Part shown: positions 6,759 through 12,760 of the stretch, in pieces
How the letters are laid out: every line of letters begins with the position of its first letter
Position numbering within the stretch: position 1 is the stretch's first letter
Assembly: GCA_002773495.1 (NCBI GenBank)
Contig: PFAX01000036.1
Span: 1 to 19,989 of the forward strand
Direction of reading: 5' to 3'
Length of the DNA stretch: 19,989 nt
Origin: a bacterium (Candidatus Gribaldobacteria) CG10_big_fil_rev_8_21_14_0_10_37_21
GTDB lineage: Bacteria; Patescibacteriota; Minisyncoccia; Minisyncoccales; CG1-02-41-26
Notes under the pieces: model-generated
Database searches by the model: none
Told to the model about the DNA's origin: nothing
What the model saw: the letters and a program-made list of their open reading frames with translations, nothing else
Made by a program: the position numbers and the translations under genes

Positions 6759-7802
6759 TTAATTTAGCACTTTTTCAACTAATTCGTTTTGTTGCTCTTT
6801 GGTTTTCTTTAAGTAATCTTTAATAATTTCGTATAAAACAGCAGCTAAGGGAATGGCTAAGATGGCTCCTGAAACCCCCCAGAGCCGGCCACCAATGGCT
6901 AAAGCAATTAAGACTAAGACAGGGGAAATATCTAAAAACTTTTTAAACAAAATCGGGAAAATTAAATTGTTTTCAAGTTGCTGGATAATCACAAAAGCCA
7001 ACAAAACAAACCCAGCCTGAAGCAATGAATTAATCCCAACAACCATGCCCAGCATCACCCCAGCTACGAGGGGCCCAACTATAGGCATAAAATCAAGCAC
7101 CCCAGCAATAATGGCTAAAAGTAAAGCGTATTTAACATTTAAAATCCGTAAAACCAAAAAAGTAGAGGCAGCCACAAATAAAACCCCAACAATTCTAGTG
7201 ATAAACCAACCACTAACTTTTTTTTTAGCTTTAAGCCAAATCTTTAAAACATAGTCCTGTTTATGGGCCGGGCTTAAGGCCTCCAAGGTTTTAGCGACAA
7301 ACCTTTTTTCAACAGAAATAAAGAATGCCAAAATAACAACTAAAATAGTAGCTGATGCCCCCCCGAAAATACTAAATAAAGCCCCTAAAAAGCTATTGCC
7401 AGCTGGCTCAACGCTTGACTGTAAGGCCTCAATTAAAGCGTCTGTGCTTCTAAATGATTGCACCCCTAATTTTTCAAAAACAGGCGAAATTTTACTTAAA
7501 TACAAAGGAAAGTTTTCGGCAAAATCTTTAATTTCTGAAACAAAAATTGGGGCTGTTTTATAAATAAAAAAACCAATTAAAGCAAAAACTGCCAGATACA
7601 AAAATAAAGCTGAAACAATCCGAGGGATTTTCTTTTTTTCTAAAGGGTCAATAATAAAATTAAACAAAATGCCAATCATCACAGCAAAAGCCAGCCAAAC
7701 CAAAATATCTTTAACCATATATAAAACATAACCGATTATAACAACGGCAAATATTTTAAAAACAGTTGCCCAAGAAATATCTAAAATACCTTGTTTTTGC
7801 AT
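6759..7802 (-). CDS. AI-2E family (YdiK/TqsA/PerM-like) membrane transporter
   Basis: A 347-residue polytopic membrane protein. Hydrophobic segments cover about residues 12-30, 33-51, 62-82, 136-163, 200-233, 236-256, 261-275 and 295-325, the family's usual pattern. Family signatures are GVLDFMPIVGP (234-244) and QQLENNLIFPILFKK (274-288); the long polar stretch at 83-135 matches the usual central domain. Members export autoinducer-2 or act as ion antiporters, so the substrate cannot be predicted. It lies 12 bp after the M16 peptidase gene and is probably cotranscribed. No good Shine-Dalgarno precedes the ATG. Confidence 0.9.
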   Translation of the reverse strand: MQKQGILDISWATVFKIFAVVIIGYVLYMVKDILVWLAFAVMIGILFNFIIDPLEKKKIPRIVSALFLYLAVFALIGFFIYKTAPIFVSEIKDFAENFPLYLSKISPVFEKLGVQSFRSTDALIEALQSSVEPAGNSFLGALFSIFGGASATILVVILAFFISVEKRFVAKTLEALSPAHKQDYVLKIWLKAKKKVSGWFITRIVGVLFVAASTFLVLRILNVKYALLLAIIAGVLDFMPIVGPLVAGVMLGMVVGINSLLQAGFVLLAFVIIQQLENNLIFPILFKKFLDISPVLVLIALAIGGRLWGVSGAILAIPLAAVLYEIIKDYLKKTKEQQNELVEKVLN

Positions 7803-7814
7803 ATTTAAAAAAAG

Positions 7815-9086
7815 TTAAAAATTATTTAAAATTGCTTCAAGTTCCCCTTTATTTTTATGCGGACCAATTAAAGCCAAGTTCAAGTTTTGCTTAGTAAAAA
7901 TTTCTTTAGCTATATTTTTCAAATCACTGGGGCTTATTTTATTTATTATCGCTTTTATTTCGCTTGGTGTCAAAATTTTATTCTCCAAAATCTCTTGAGA
8001 AGCAAAAAACGAAGCAAGTTTGTCTGATGATTCAAGGCCAAGCACCATGCTCCCGTTAATATAGTCCTTGGCTTTTTTAAGCTCTTCTTTCGAAATATCT
8101 GTTGTTTTCAATTTACTATATTCTTTAAGCATCAGCACGATCGCCTCTTTGGTTTTAAGATTAGGCACGCCCGCTTGGGTGACTAAATAGCCAGAGTCAG
8201 TGTAATCTTCAGAAGAAGTATGAACATAATAGGCCAAGCCACTTTTTTCCCTAACAACTGAAAACATTCTTGAAGACATATTGCCCCCTAATAAAACGGA
8301 AAGAACTTCTTGAGCAAAACGTTTTTCGCTATTCAAGCCAAACCCTCTAAACCCTAAACATAAGTGGGTTTGATCGGTTTGTTTAAACCTTAAAAGGACT
8401 TGGGGGGTTGTTTGCCTTTCAATAACCCCCGACTTGAGAGGGGCTGGCGAAATAGCCATACCTTTGAACTTATTTTTTATCTGTGCTAAAAGCTGTTTTT
8501 CAAAAAACTTACCAGCTGCACAAATAATGGTATTTTTTGAAGAATAATTATTTTTTAAATAATTAACAAAATCGTTTTTTTTGAATTTTAAAATATTTTC
8601 TTTAGTGCCAATTGTATCCCGACCAGCCGGCTGGTCGCCGTATAAAACATCTTCCCAAAGCTCCCCCACATATTGTCTGGGAGAATCAAGATACATATTA
8701 ATCTCTTCTAAAATAACACCTTTTTCTTTGGCAATTTCTTTTTGTTCTAATTTTGAGTTCAAAAAAATATCAGAAACAAAGTCCAAAGCTAAGTCAAGGT
8801 GTTCTGATGAAACTTTAGCCCAATAGCCCGTCATTTCCTTACTCGTAAAAGCATTATAAGAACCACCGACTCTGTCTAAGGTCTCAGCTATTTTAAGAGC
8901 CGTGGGGCGTTTCTTGGTACCCTTAAAAAACAAATGCTCTAAAAAATGAGAAATACCATTTAAGGCCTTGGTTTCATATTTGCTCCCCACCCCAACTAAA
9001 ACAAAAATAGCTGCTGTTTTAGCAGTTTTCTCGGGAACTAAAATAACCCTTAAGCCATTTTTCAATTTTATCTTTTTAAAATCCAT
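7815..9086 (-). CDS. M16-family zinc metallopeptidase
   Basis: Pitrilysin/processing-peptidase family. I start at the ATG giving MDFKKIKLKNGLRVILVPEK; the GTG six codons upstream lies in a repeat. In the 423-residue product the inverted zinc site HFLEH (47-51, from ISHFLEHLFFKGTKKR) is intact, with a downstream EEINMY glutamate as further ligand. The C-terminal half has the FRGFGLNSEKRFAQEVLSVLLGG and SRMFSVVREKSGLAYYV segments typical of these peptidases. No signal peptide is seen, so it is probably cytoplasmic. It leads a likely operon with the permease and possibly rsmI. Confidence 0.93.
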   Translation of the reverse strand: MDFKKIKLKNGLRVILVPEKTAKTAAIFVLVGVGSKYETKALNGISHFLEHLFFKGTKKRPTALKIAETLDRVGGSYNAFTSKEMTGYWAKVSSEHLDLALDFVSDIFLNSKLEQKEIAKEKGVILEEINMYLDSPRQYVGELWEDVLYGDQPAGRDTIGTKENILKFKKNDFVNYLKNNYSSKNTIICAAGKFFEKQLLAQIKNKFKGMAISPAPLKSGVIERQTTPQVLLRFKQTDQTHLCLGFRGFGLNSEKRFAQEVLSVLLGGNMSSRMFSVVREKSGLAYYVHTSSEDYTDSGYLVTQAGVPNLKTKEAIVLMLKEYSKLKTTDISKEELKKAKDYINGSMVLGLESSDKLASFFASQEILENKILTPSEIKAIINKISPSDLKNIAKEIFTKQNLNLALIGPHKNKGELEAILNNF

Positions 9087-9142
9087 AGTCGTTAGCTTAT
9101 GCACTTATGCATTTATTCACTTAATCACTTTTGCTTATTATA
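9087..9142 (-). promoter_or_regulatory. M16 leader: repeat plus TATAAT box
   Basis: A minus-strand TATAAT lies at 9137-9142 with no convincing -35 box. Between it and the start codon are short repeats of an AAGTGAATAAATGCATAAGTG type, similar to the tract between metG and tatD (3594-3613). No Shine-Dalgarno is visible. Confidence 0.45.
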
Positions 9143-9199
9143 CATTATTTCCTAAAAAAAGAAAGAGCGCGATGACTTGCTCGCCCCCCCCATCATGTC

Positions 9200-9634
9200 C
9201 TATTCATTAGAACAACAGAACAACATTTTAATGGCCTCTGCGACACCCTCAAGAGGCATTGATTTTTGCAACCACCTCTTGAAAAATGACTTATAGTCCA
9301 TCACATTTTTTTCATCTTCCATTATTGTATAAGCAACCCATGTAACGCTGGACATTCTCTCGAGGGCTAAAGGAAATACACCCACCTCTCGTAGATTGTA
9401 ATACTCGCGATAATGATAAAGATAAGACCAGTCCTTATATGGGTCTATGACAACTACACATGGATTAAAATCAAGGGTTTCTCCCGTAAAAATAATCTTT
9501 CTAAGTTGTATATAGGATACAACTTAAACATCAAACCTACAAACGTTCTCAAAATACTCGCTCATCAGGACGGTGCCTCCTCCACTTGACGCGTCGTCCA
9601 CGATTAAAACCTTTATCTTTCTTTCTTCAGACAT
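9200..9634 (-). pseudogene. Receiver-like gene interrupted by one in-frame stop
   Basis: An ATG at 9634 with a strong ribosome binding site (GAGGAGG, 9641-9647) begins MSEERKIKVLIVDDASSGGG. The frame stays open for 144 codons to a TAG at 9200 except for one TAA at codon 37 (9524-9526). The KVLIVDD start and the later PCVVVIDPY (Asp about codon 64) resemble beta strands 1 and 3 of response-regulator receiver domains; the C-terminal half (VGVFPLALERMSS, PLEGVAEAIKML) is divergent and lacks a clear Lys-Pro motif, so the assignment is tentative. The stop is the first triplet of a 25-bp hairpin. Either the gene is decaying, the stop is a recent insertion or sequencing error, or two short peptides are made (36 aa, and 61 aa from a GTG at 9385). 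Confidence 0.55.
9502..9526. repeat. 25-bp hairpin carrying the internal stop
   Basis: TAAGTTGTAT (9502-9511) and ATACAACTTA (9517-9526) are perfect 10-bp arms around a 5-bp loop. Read from the minus strand, its first three bases are the TAA that interrupts the receiver-like gene. Confidence 0.75.
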
Positions 9635-9698
9635 TTCTTATCCTCCTCTATAGAGTTTGGAAACAGCAATAGTCACGATAGAAGACCTAACACAACCT

Positions 9699-9727
9699 AT
9701 CTTGCAGGATTTTAATCAAATTGTCAA
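9699..9727 (-). promoter_or_regulatory. Possible promoter of receiver-like gene
   Basis: A perfect minus-strand TTGACA (9722-9727) lies 17 bp from a weak CAAGAT (9699-9704), just after the stop of the upstream toxin gene. The leader would be about 60 nt. The poor -10 box keeps confidence low. Confidence 0.3.
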
Positions 9728-9735
9728 AAAAAAAA

Positions 9736-9981
9736 TCATTTTGGGTGGGTTCTTATATCAAGTAAAATATAAGTGCCATTTTTGATTAAAAAATAAAAAC
9801 GGATATTTCTATCCACCCTCGCTTGCCAGATTTGCCGAGATCTATTATACTTTTTCGCTTTTAAGGATGGGTGCCCAATATCCTCCAACAAATAATCAAT
9901 CTGTTTTCTAAACTTTAATCTGATTTCTTGAGAAAACTTTTGAAAACTTCGCTGAAAATGCGGAGAATAAAAAATTTTCAT
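9736..9981 (-). CDS. RelE/ParE-superfamily toxin (TA module 1)
   Basis: An 81-residue protein beginning MKIFYSPHFQRSFQKF, with KAKKYNRSRQIWQARVDRNIRFYFLIKNGTYILLDIRTHPK at the end. The two helices followed by a strand-rich C-terminus with WQARV, IRFYF and a final HPK is the RelE/ParE toxin layout; such toxins cleave mRNA at the ribosome or inhibit gyrase. Which applies cannot be told here. Its ATG overlaps the antitoxin stop as ATGA, so translation is coupled with the antitoxin first, as usual for TA pairs. It differs clearly from the second toxin (12234-12506). Confidence 0.8.
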   Translation of the reverse strand: MKIFYSPHFQRSFQKFSQEIRLKFRKQIDYLLEDIGHPSLKAKKYNRSRQIWQARVDRNIRFYFLIKNGTYILLDIRTHPK

Positions 9982-10199
9982 TTTTTCAAGCTTGAATTAA
10001 GAGAATGGAAAAGTTCTTTGCTGTCTAAAAAAGGACCTACAATCTTGCCGGCATTAACTTCGCTCAGAGCTTCTTCTAAACCACTATCCACCGTTCGTTT
10101 TTTGAAAGCATTCAAAAGCTTCTCGTAAACAATGCGAGGAAGCAAAACTAAATCGCCCTGACGAGCTATTTTATTAGGAATTGTAATGACATCTTCCAT
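9978..10199 (-). CDS. Antitoxin of TA module 1
   Basis: A 73-residue protein starting MEDVITIPNKIARQGDLVLLPRIVYEKLL. The TIPxKI...LVxLPRxxYEKxL pattern recalls AbrB- or Phd-like antitoxin N-termini but I cannot assign a family firmly. The C-terminal half (EEALSEVNAGKIVGPFLDSKELFHSL) is likely the toxin-binding tail. Its N-terminal third is plainly related to the antitoxin at 12487-12723. It begins 18 bp after the glyS stop and no separate promoter is evident, so it may be expressed with glyS. Confidence 0.75.
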   Translation of the reverse strand: MEDVITIPNKIARQGDLVLLPRIVYEKLLNAFKKRTVDSGLEEALSEVNAGKIVGPFLDSKELFHSLNSSLKK

Positions 10200-10217
10200 A
10201 ATTTGATTACTTTTATC

Positions 10218-11480
10218 TTACAACTTTTGTTTCACAAAGTCAACGACTACAGATATACTAATTCTCTCTTGTTTAGCTGTGTCGCGATCGCGAAGGGTTA
10301 TCGTGTTGTCTTGTAAAGTGTCAAAATCAATTGTTAGGCAATAAGGGGTGCCGATTTCGTCTTGGCTGAAATAGCGCTTGCCAATATTGCCCCGATCGTC
10401 CCAGGCAGTCATAAAGTCATTTTTTAACAAATTAAAAACCTCTCGGGCTTTTTTAACTAACTCGGGTTTGTTGGCTAATAGGGGGAAAACGGCCACTTTA
10501 TAGGGAGCCAGAGTTGGCTTTAGCTTTAACACAACCCTTTCGCCTTCTTCTCTATAAGCATCACACAAAACAGCTAAAATGGTTCTGTCAACGCCAAAGG
10601 TGGGTTCAATAACATGGGGTATGTAGCCGTCTAAATCCAGCTTATGCGCGGTTAAATCAAAGTTAGTTCTATATGCCAGGCCATATAATTCTTTTTGACC
10701 AAAAGGATAATTATATTCAAAGTCCACTGTTCTTTTAGAATAATGCGACAATTCACTTTTTTCGTGCTCTCTTATAACAAAATTTTCTTTTTTTATACCC
10801 AAGGCCTCAACCAGCCATTTTTGCATTTCTGCTTGCCACATTTCAAAAACACTTTGCCAAGAGTCCTCTTCAATAAAATACTCTATTTCCATTTGTTCAA
10901 ACTCCAAAATTCTAAATATAAAATTACCCGGGGTTATTTCGTTTCTAAACGCTTTGCCGATTTGGGCTATGCCAAAAGGCAATTTTTTACGGCTTGTTTG
11001 TTGCACATTCTTAAAATTAACAAACATACCTTGGGCTGTTTCTGGCCGTAAATAAACAACTGATTTTTCATCGTCAACAGGCCCCAAAAATGTCTTAAAC
11101 ATTAGGTTAAACTGCTTTTCATCGGTGAACTCCTCGCCCTTACAATTTGGGCATTTGTTGTCATAGTTTTCCCGCAAATGGTCAGCTCGCAAACGGCTAT
11201 GGCATTTTTTACACTCAACCAACGGGTCAGAAAAGCCCTTTAGGTGCCCCGAGGCCTCCCAAACCTTGGGGTTCATTAAAATAGCGGACGATATGCCAAC
11301 AACGTCCTCTCTATCTTTAACAAACCTTTTCCACCACAACTGTTTGATATTGTTTGATAACTCAACGCCCAAGGACCCATAATCCCAAGTGTTTGCCAAG
11401 CCCCCGTATATTTCAGAGCCCGGAAACACAAAACCCCTCCTTTTGCACAATGATATTATTTTTTGCATTTTGTCTTCCAT
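10218..11480 (-). CDS. glyS: Glycyl-tRNA synthetase, alpha-2 dimer type
   Basis: A class II synthetase of the single-chain eukaryote/archaeal-like type, not the bacterial alpha2-beta2 GlyQ/GlyS pair. At 420 residues it is slightly short. It begins with a typical KIISLCKRRGFVFPGSEIYGG segment, has a zinc ribbon (C90/C93/C110/C113), class II motif 2 at FRNEITPGNFIFRILEFEQME (178-198), motif 3 at GVDRTILAVL (296-305), and a C-terminal HGTP anticodon-binding domain (about 325-420, APYKVAVFPLLANKPELVKKA). It lies 19 bp after the DUF2283 gene and 18 bp before the first TA pair, so these four genes may be one transcript. Confidence 0.96.
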   Translation of the reverse strand: MEDKMQKIISLCKRRGFVFPGSEIYGGLANTWDYGSLGVELSNNIKQLWWKRFVKDREDVVGISSAILMNPKVWEASGHLKGFSDPLVECKKCHSRLRADHLRENYDNKCPNCKGEEFTDEKQFNLMFKTFLGPVDDEKSVVYLRPETAQGMFVNFKNVQQTSRKKLPFGIAQIGKAFRNEITPGNFIFRILEFEQMEIEYFIEEDSWQSVFEMWQAEMQKWLVEALGIKKENFVIREHEKSELSHYSKRTVDFEYNYPFGQKELYGLAYRTNFDLTAHKLDLDGYIPHVIEPTFGVDRTILAVLCDAYREEGERVVLKLKPTLAPYKVAVFPLLANKPELVKKAREVFNLLKNDFMTAWDDRGNIGKRYFSQDEIGTPYCLTIDFDTLQDNTITLRDRDTAKQERISISVVVDFVKQKL

Positions 11481-11499
11481 ATTGGTATTTAATCAACGG

Positions 11500-11709
11500 T
11501 TAAGCGTAAACAGGGGCTTCAAAAGAAACCTTGCCTATCTCTTTCTTAGACATCTGCGAAGAAGCTACAAGTAATTCCATACCTAAAACATTGCCCTCCT
11601 TATCTAAATCAAGCAAAACACGGTTGCTTATTTTTTTTGTTTGAGCAACTGCACCTTTCTTAAAATAAATATACATTGCGTCTGCTATTTTATCGTATTG
11701 AATTTTCAT
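11500..11709 (-). CDS. DUF2283-family small protein
   Basis: A 69-residue protein from the ATG giving MKIQYDKIADAMYIYFKKG; an earlier in-frame ATG six codons upstream is also possible. The pattern YDKIADAMYIYF...LLDLDKEGNVLGMELL is typical of the DUF2283 family, whose function is not established. The gene lies 19 bp upstream of glyS behind a good promoter and would be the first gene of the glyS transcript. Confidence 0.85.
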   Translation of the reverse strand: MKIQYDKIADAMYIYFKKGAVAQTKKISNRVLLDLDKEGNVLGMELLVASSQMSKKEIGKVSFEAPVYA

Positions 11710-11738
11710 ATTTACATTCTTTATCATTCTCTATTTTC

Positions 11739-11767
11739 ATTATAAACTAAAAAATCCTTGCTTGCAA
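11739..11767 (-). promoter_or_regulatory. Promoter of DUF2283-glyS (TTGCAA-17-TATAAT)
   Basis: Minus-strand TTGCAA (11762-11767) with exactly 17 bp to a perfect TATAAT (11739-11744). The block GGTTGCAAGC(N)nGGATTTTTT around it resembles the leuS promoter region, and both have a CGGGG run just upstream. Confidence 0.8.
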
Positions 11768-11778
11768 CCCATGCCCCG

Positions 11779-11798
11779 TAGGGAGCTCTGCTCTCCTA
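11779..11798. repeat. Imperfect palindrome upstream of DUF2283 promoter
   Basis: TAGGGAGCTCTGCTCTCCTA, an imperfect dyad around GAGC-TCT-GCTC. It belongs loosely to the GGAGCT/AGCTCC family of palindromes seen in rsmI and ileS. Confidence 0.4.
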
Positions 11799-11931
11799 TT
11801 ATAGATGATAGAATACATATTGTGTTTTTTATGGTTTTATGGTAGTTTAAGGTTGTGTAGGAAAATAGTGTCCGCACCCCTCAAGCCAAACACTTTTCGG
11901 CAAGAGAACACTCTTGAAAGGAAAATCAAAA

Positions 11932-12198
11932 ATGATAAGAGAACTAGTAATCGAAGAGGCAGAAAAAAGAAGTTTTCGAAAGATTGGCATTGGTAACGAA
12001 AACCTATATTTCATCCATAAAGAAACGGGTTTGGTCATATTTGAGACAGAAGGAGGCAACCAAAAATCACTCGCTATGAGAATTAATTATCAAGAGAGTG
12101 ACTATGCAGAGGCTGAGCCCGGTTGTTGTATTATAGACGAAACAAATATATCTGCGTGGATGGATGCCGTAGTTGAAATGAAGAGAGCAAGAATATGA
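11932..12198 (+). CDS. Hypothetical protein, 88 aa
   Basis: One of only two likely plus-strand genes. I start at the ATG giving MIRELVIEEAEKRSFRKIGIG; AAAGG at 11917-11921 lies 10 bp upstream as a moderate ribosome binding site. The product has alternating charged and hydrophobic segments with no signal or membrane helix, and ends ISAWMDAVVEMKRARI, probably a helix. I do not recognise a family. A weak possible promoter (TTGTGT-17-TAGTTT with a TG extension) lies near 11819-11847, and a strong terminator follows the stop by 12 bp, so it looks like a single-gene unit between the glyS and TA-2 units. An antisense ORF at 11847-12059 has less support. Confidence 0.7.
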   Translation: MIRELVIEEAEKRSFRKIGIGNENLYFIHKETGLVIFETEGGNQKSLAMRINYQESDYAEAEPGCCIIDETNISAWMDAVVEMKRARI

Positions 12199-12210
12199 AT
12201 ATGCAGAATC

Positions 12211-12235
12211 ATAGACCCCCGGGTCTATAATTTTT
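12211..12235 (+). terminator. Intrinsic terminator after the plus-strand hypothetical
   Basis: ATAGACCC (12211-12218) and GGGTCTAT (12221-12228) form a perfect 8-bp stem with a 2-nt loop, followed by AATTTTTATTT on the plus strand. It lies between convergent genes and overlaps the end of the toxin-2 gene. Confidence 0.8.
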
Positions 12236-12506
12236 ATTTATAGACACTATGAGTGCCAATATCGTAAAAAATAACCTCGTTAGGAGTTATAAAACGAAAA
12301 AGTGCGCGGTGAGTTCGTGTAATAGAATAGGCATAAAAACCCTTGAGATTGCCCTGCAAATTGTGCGTTTCCAAACGAATATCAAAAGGATTGGCTCTAA
12401 ACCATTGCTCTTTTTTGTCTTGCTTCCCTTGAATTCGTTTCGGCAGTTTTGCGTAACCTTTCAAATAGTGGGAGGTATAATGGATTTTACTGACTTTTTC
12501 TGCCAT
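12234..12506 (-). CDS. RelE-superfamily toxin (TA module 2)
   Basis: A 90-residue basic protein: KIHYTSHYLKGYAKLPKRIQ near the N-terminus, then FDIRLETHNLQGNLKGFYAYSITRTHRALFRF and EVIFYDIGTHSVYK. The L.THxLxGxLKGxYxxSI..xHRxLFRF..xxVxxxDIGTHxxY pattern is that of RelE/YafQ-type mRNA-interferase toxins. It overlaps its antitoxin gene by 20 bp in another frame, implying coupled translation. It is not closely similar to the first toxin although the two antitoxins are related. Confidence 0.85.
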   Translation of the reverse strand: MAEKVSKIHYTSHYLKGYAKLPKRIQGKQDKKEQWFRANPFDIRLETHNLQGNLKGFYAYSITRTHRALFRFITPNEVIFYDIGTHSVYK

Positions 12507-12723
12507 ATAATTTCAGAGCGTCTTTGGAAGAATCCGCCACAATGGTTTGCCCCTTTCCGAACTCCTCATCGCCACTTAATATAATTTCTTCAATTTCTTT
12601 GTATTGTTTCGTCTTGCTATCTTGATTTAGCCAAACAAAAAATTTCTCGTAAAGAGAACGAGGCAAAACCACTAATTCTTCACCCTTGGTGATTCTTGAA
12701 GGAATTGTAAAAACATTATCCAT
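12487..12723 (-). CDS. Antitoxin of TA module 2
   Basis: A 78-residue protein beginning MDNVFTIPSRITKGEELVVLPRSLYEKFF. The N-terminal third matches the first antitoxin (TIPxxI, LVxLPRxxYEK), while the acidic middle (QYKEIEEIILSGDEEFGKG) differs and is probably the toxin-binding part. A clear promoter lies directly upstream. Binding of antitoxin or TA complex to its own promoter would be usual, but I see no clear operator repeat. Confidence 0.75.
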   Translation of the reverse strand: MDNVFTIPSRITKGEELVVLPRSLYEKFFVWLNQDSKTKQYKEIEEIILSGDEEFGKGQTIVADSSKDALKLYGRKSQ

Positions 12724-12732
12724 ATTGGTTTT

Positions 12733-12760
12733 ATTATAATCGCAAAAAACAAAAAGTCAA
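12733..12760 (-). promoter_or_regulatory. TA module 2 promoter (TTGACT-16-TATAAT)
   Basis: Minus-strand TTGACT (12755-12760) and a perfect TATAAT (12733-12738), 16 bp apart, fill the short gap between the surface-protein stop and the antitoxin start. The -10 box ends 9 bp before the ATG, so the leader would be very short or absent. Confidence 0.8.

Noticed and set aside
10695..11051. 118-aa plus-strand ORF
   Set aside because: It lies entirely within glyS on the opposite strand and reads as a shadow of it.
11847..12059. Minus-strand 70-aa ORF
   Set aside because: It is antisense to the plus-strand hypothetical with its terminator and has no ribosome binding site or recognisable pattern.
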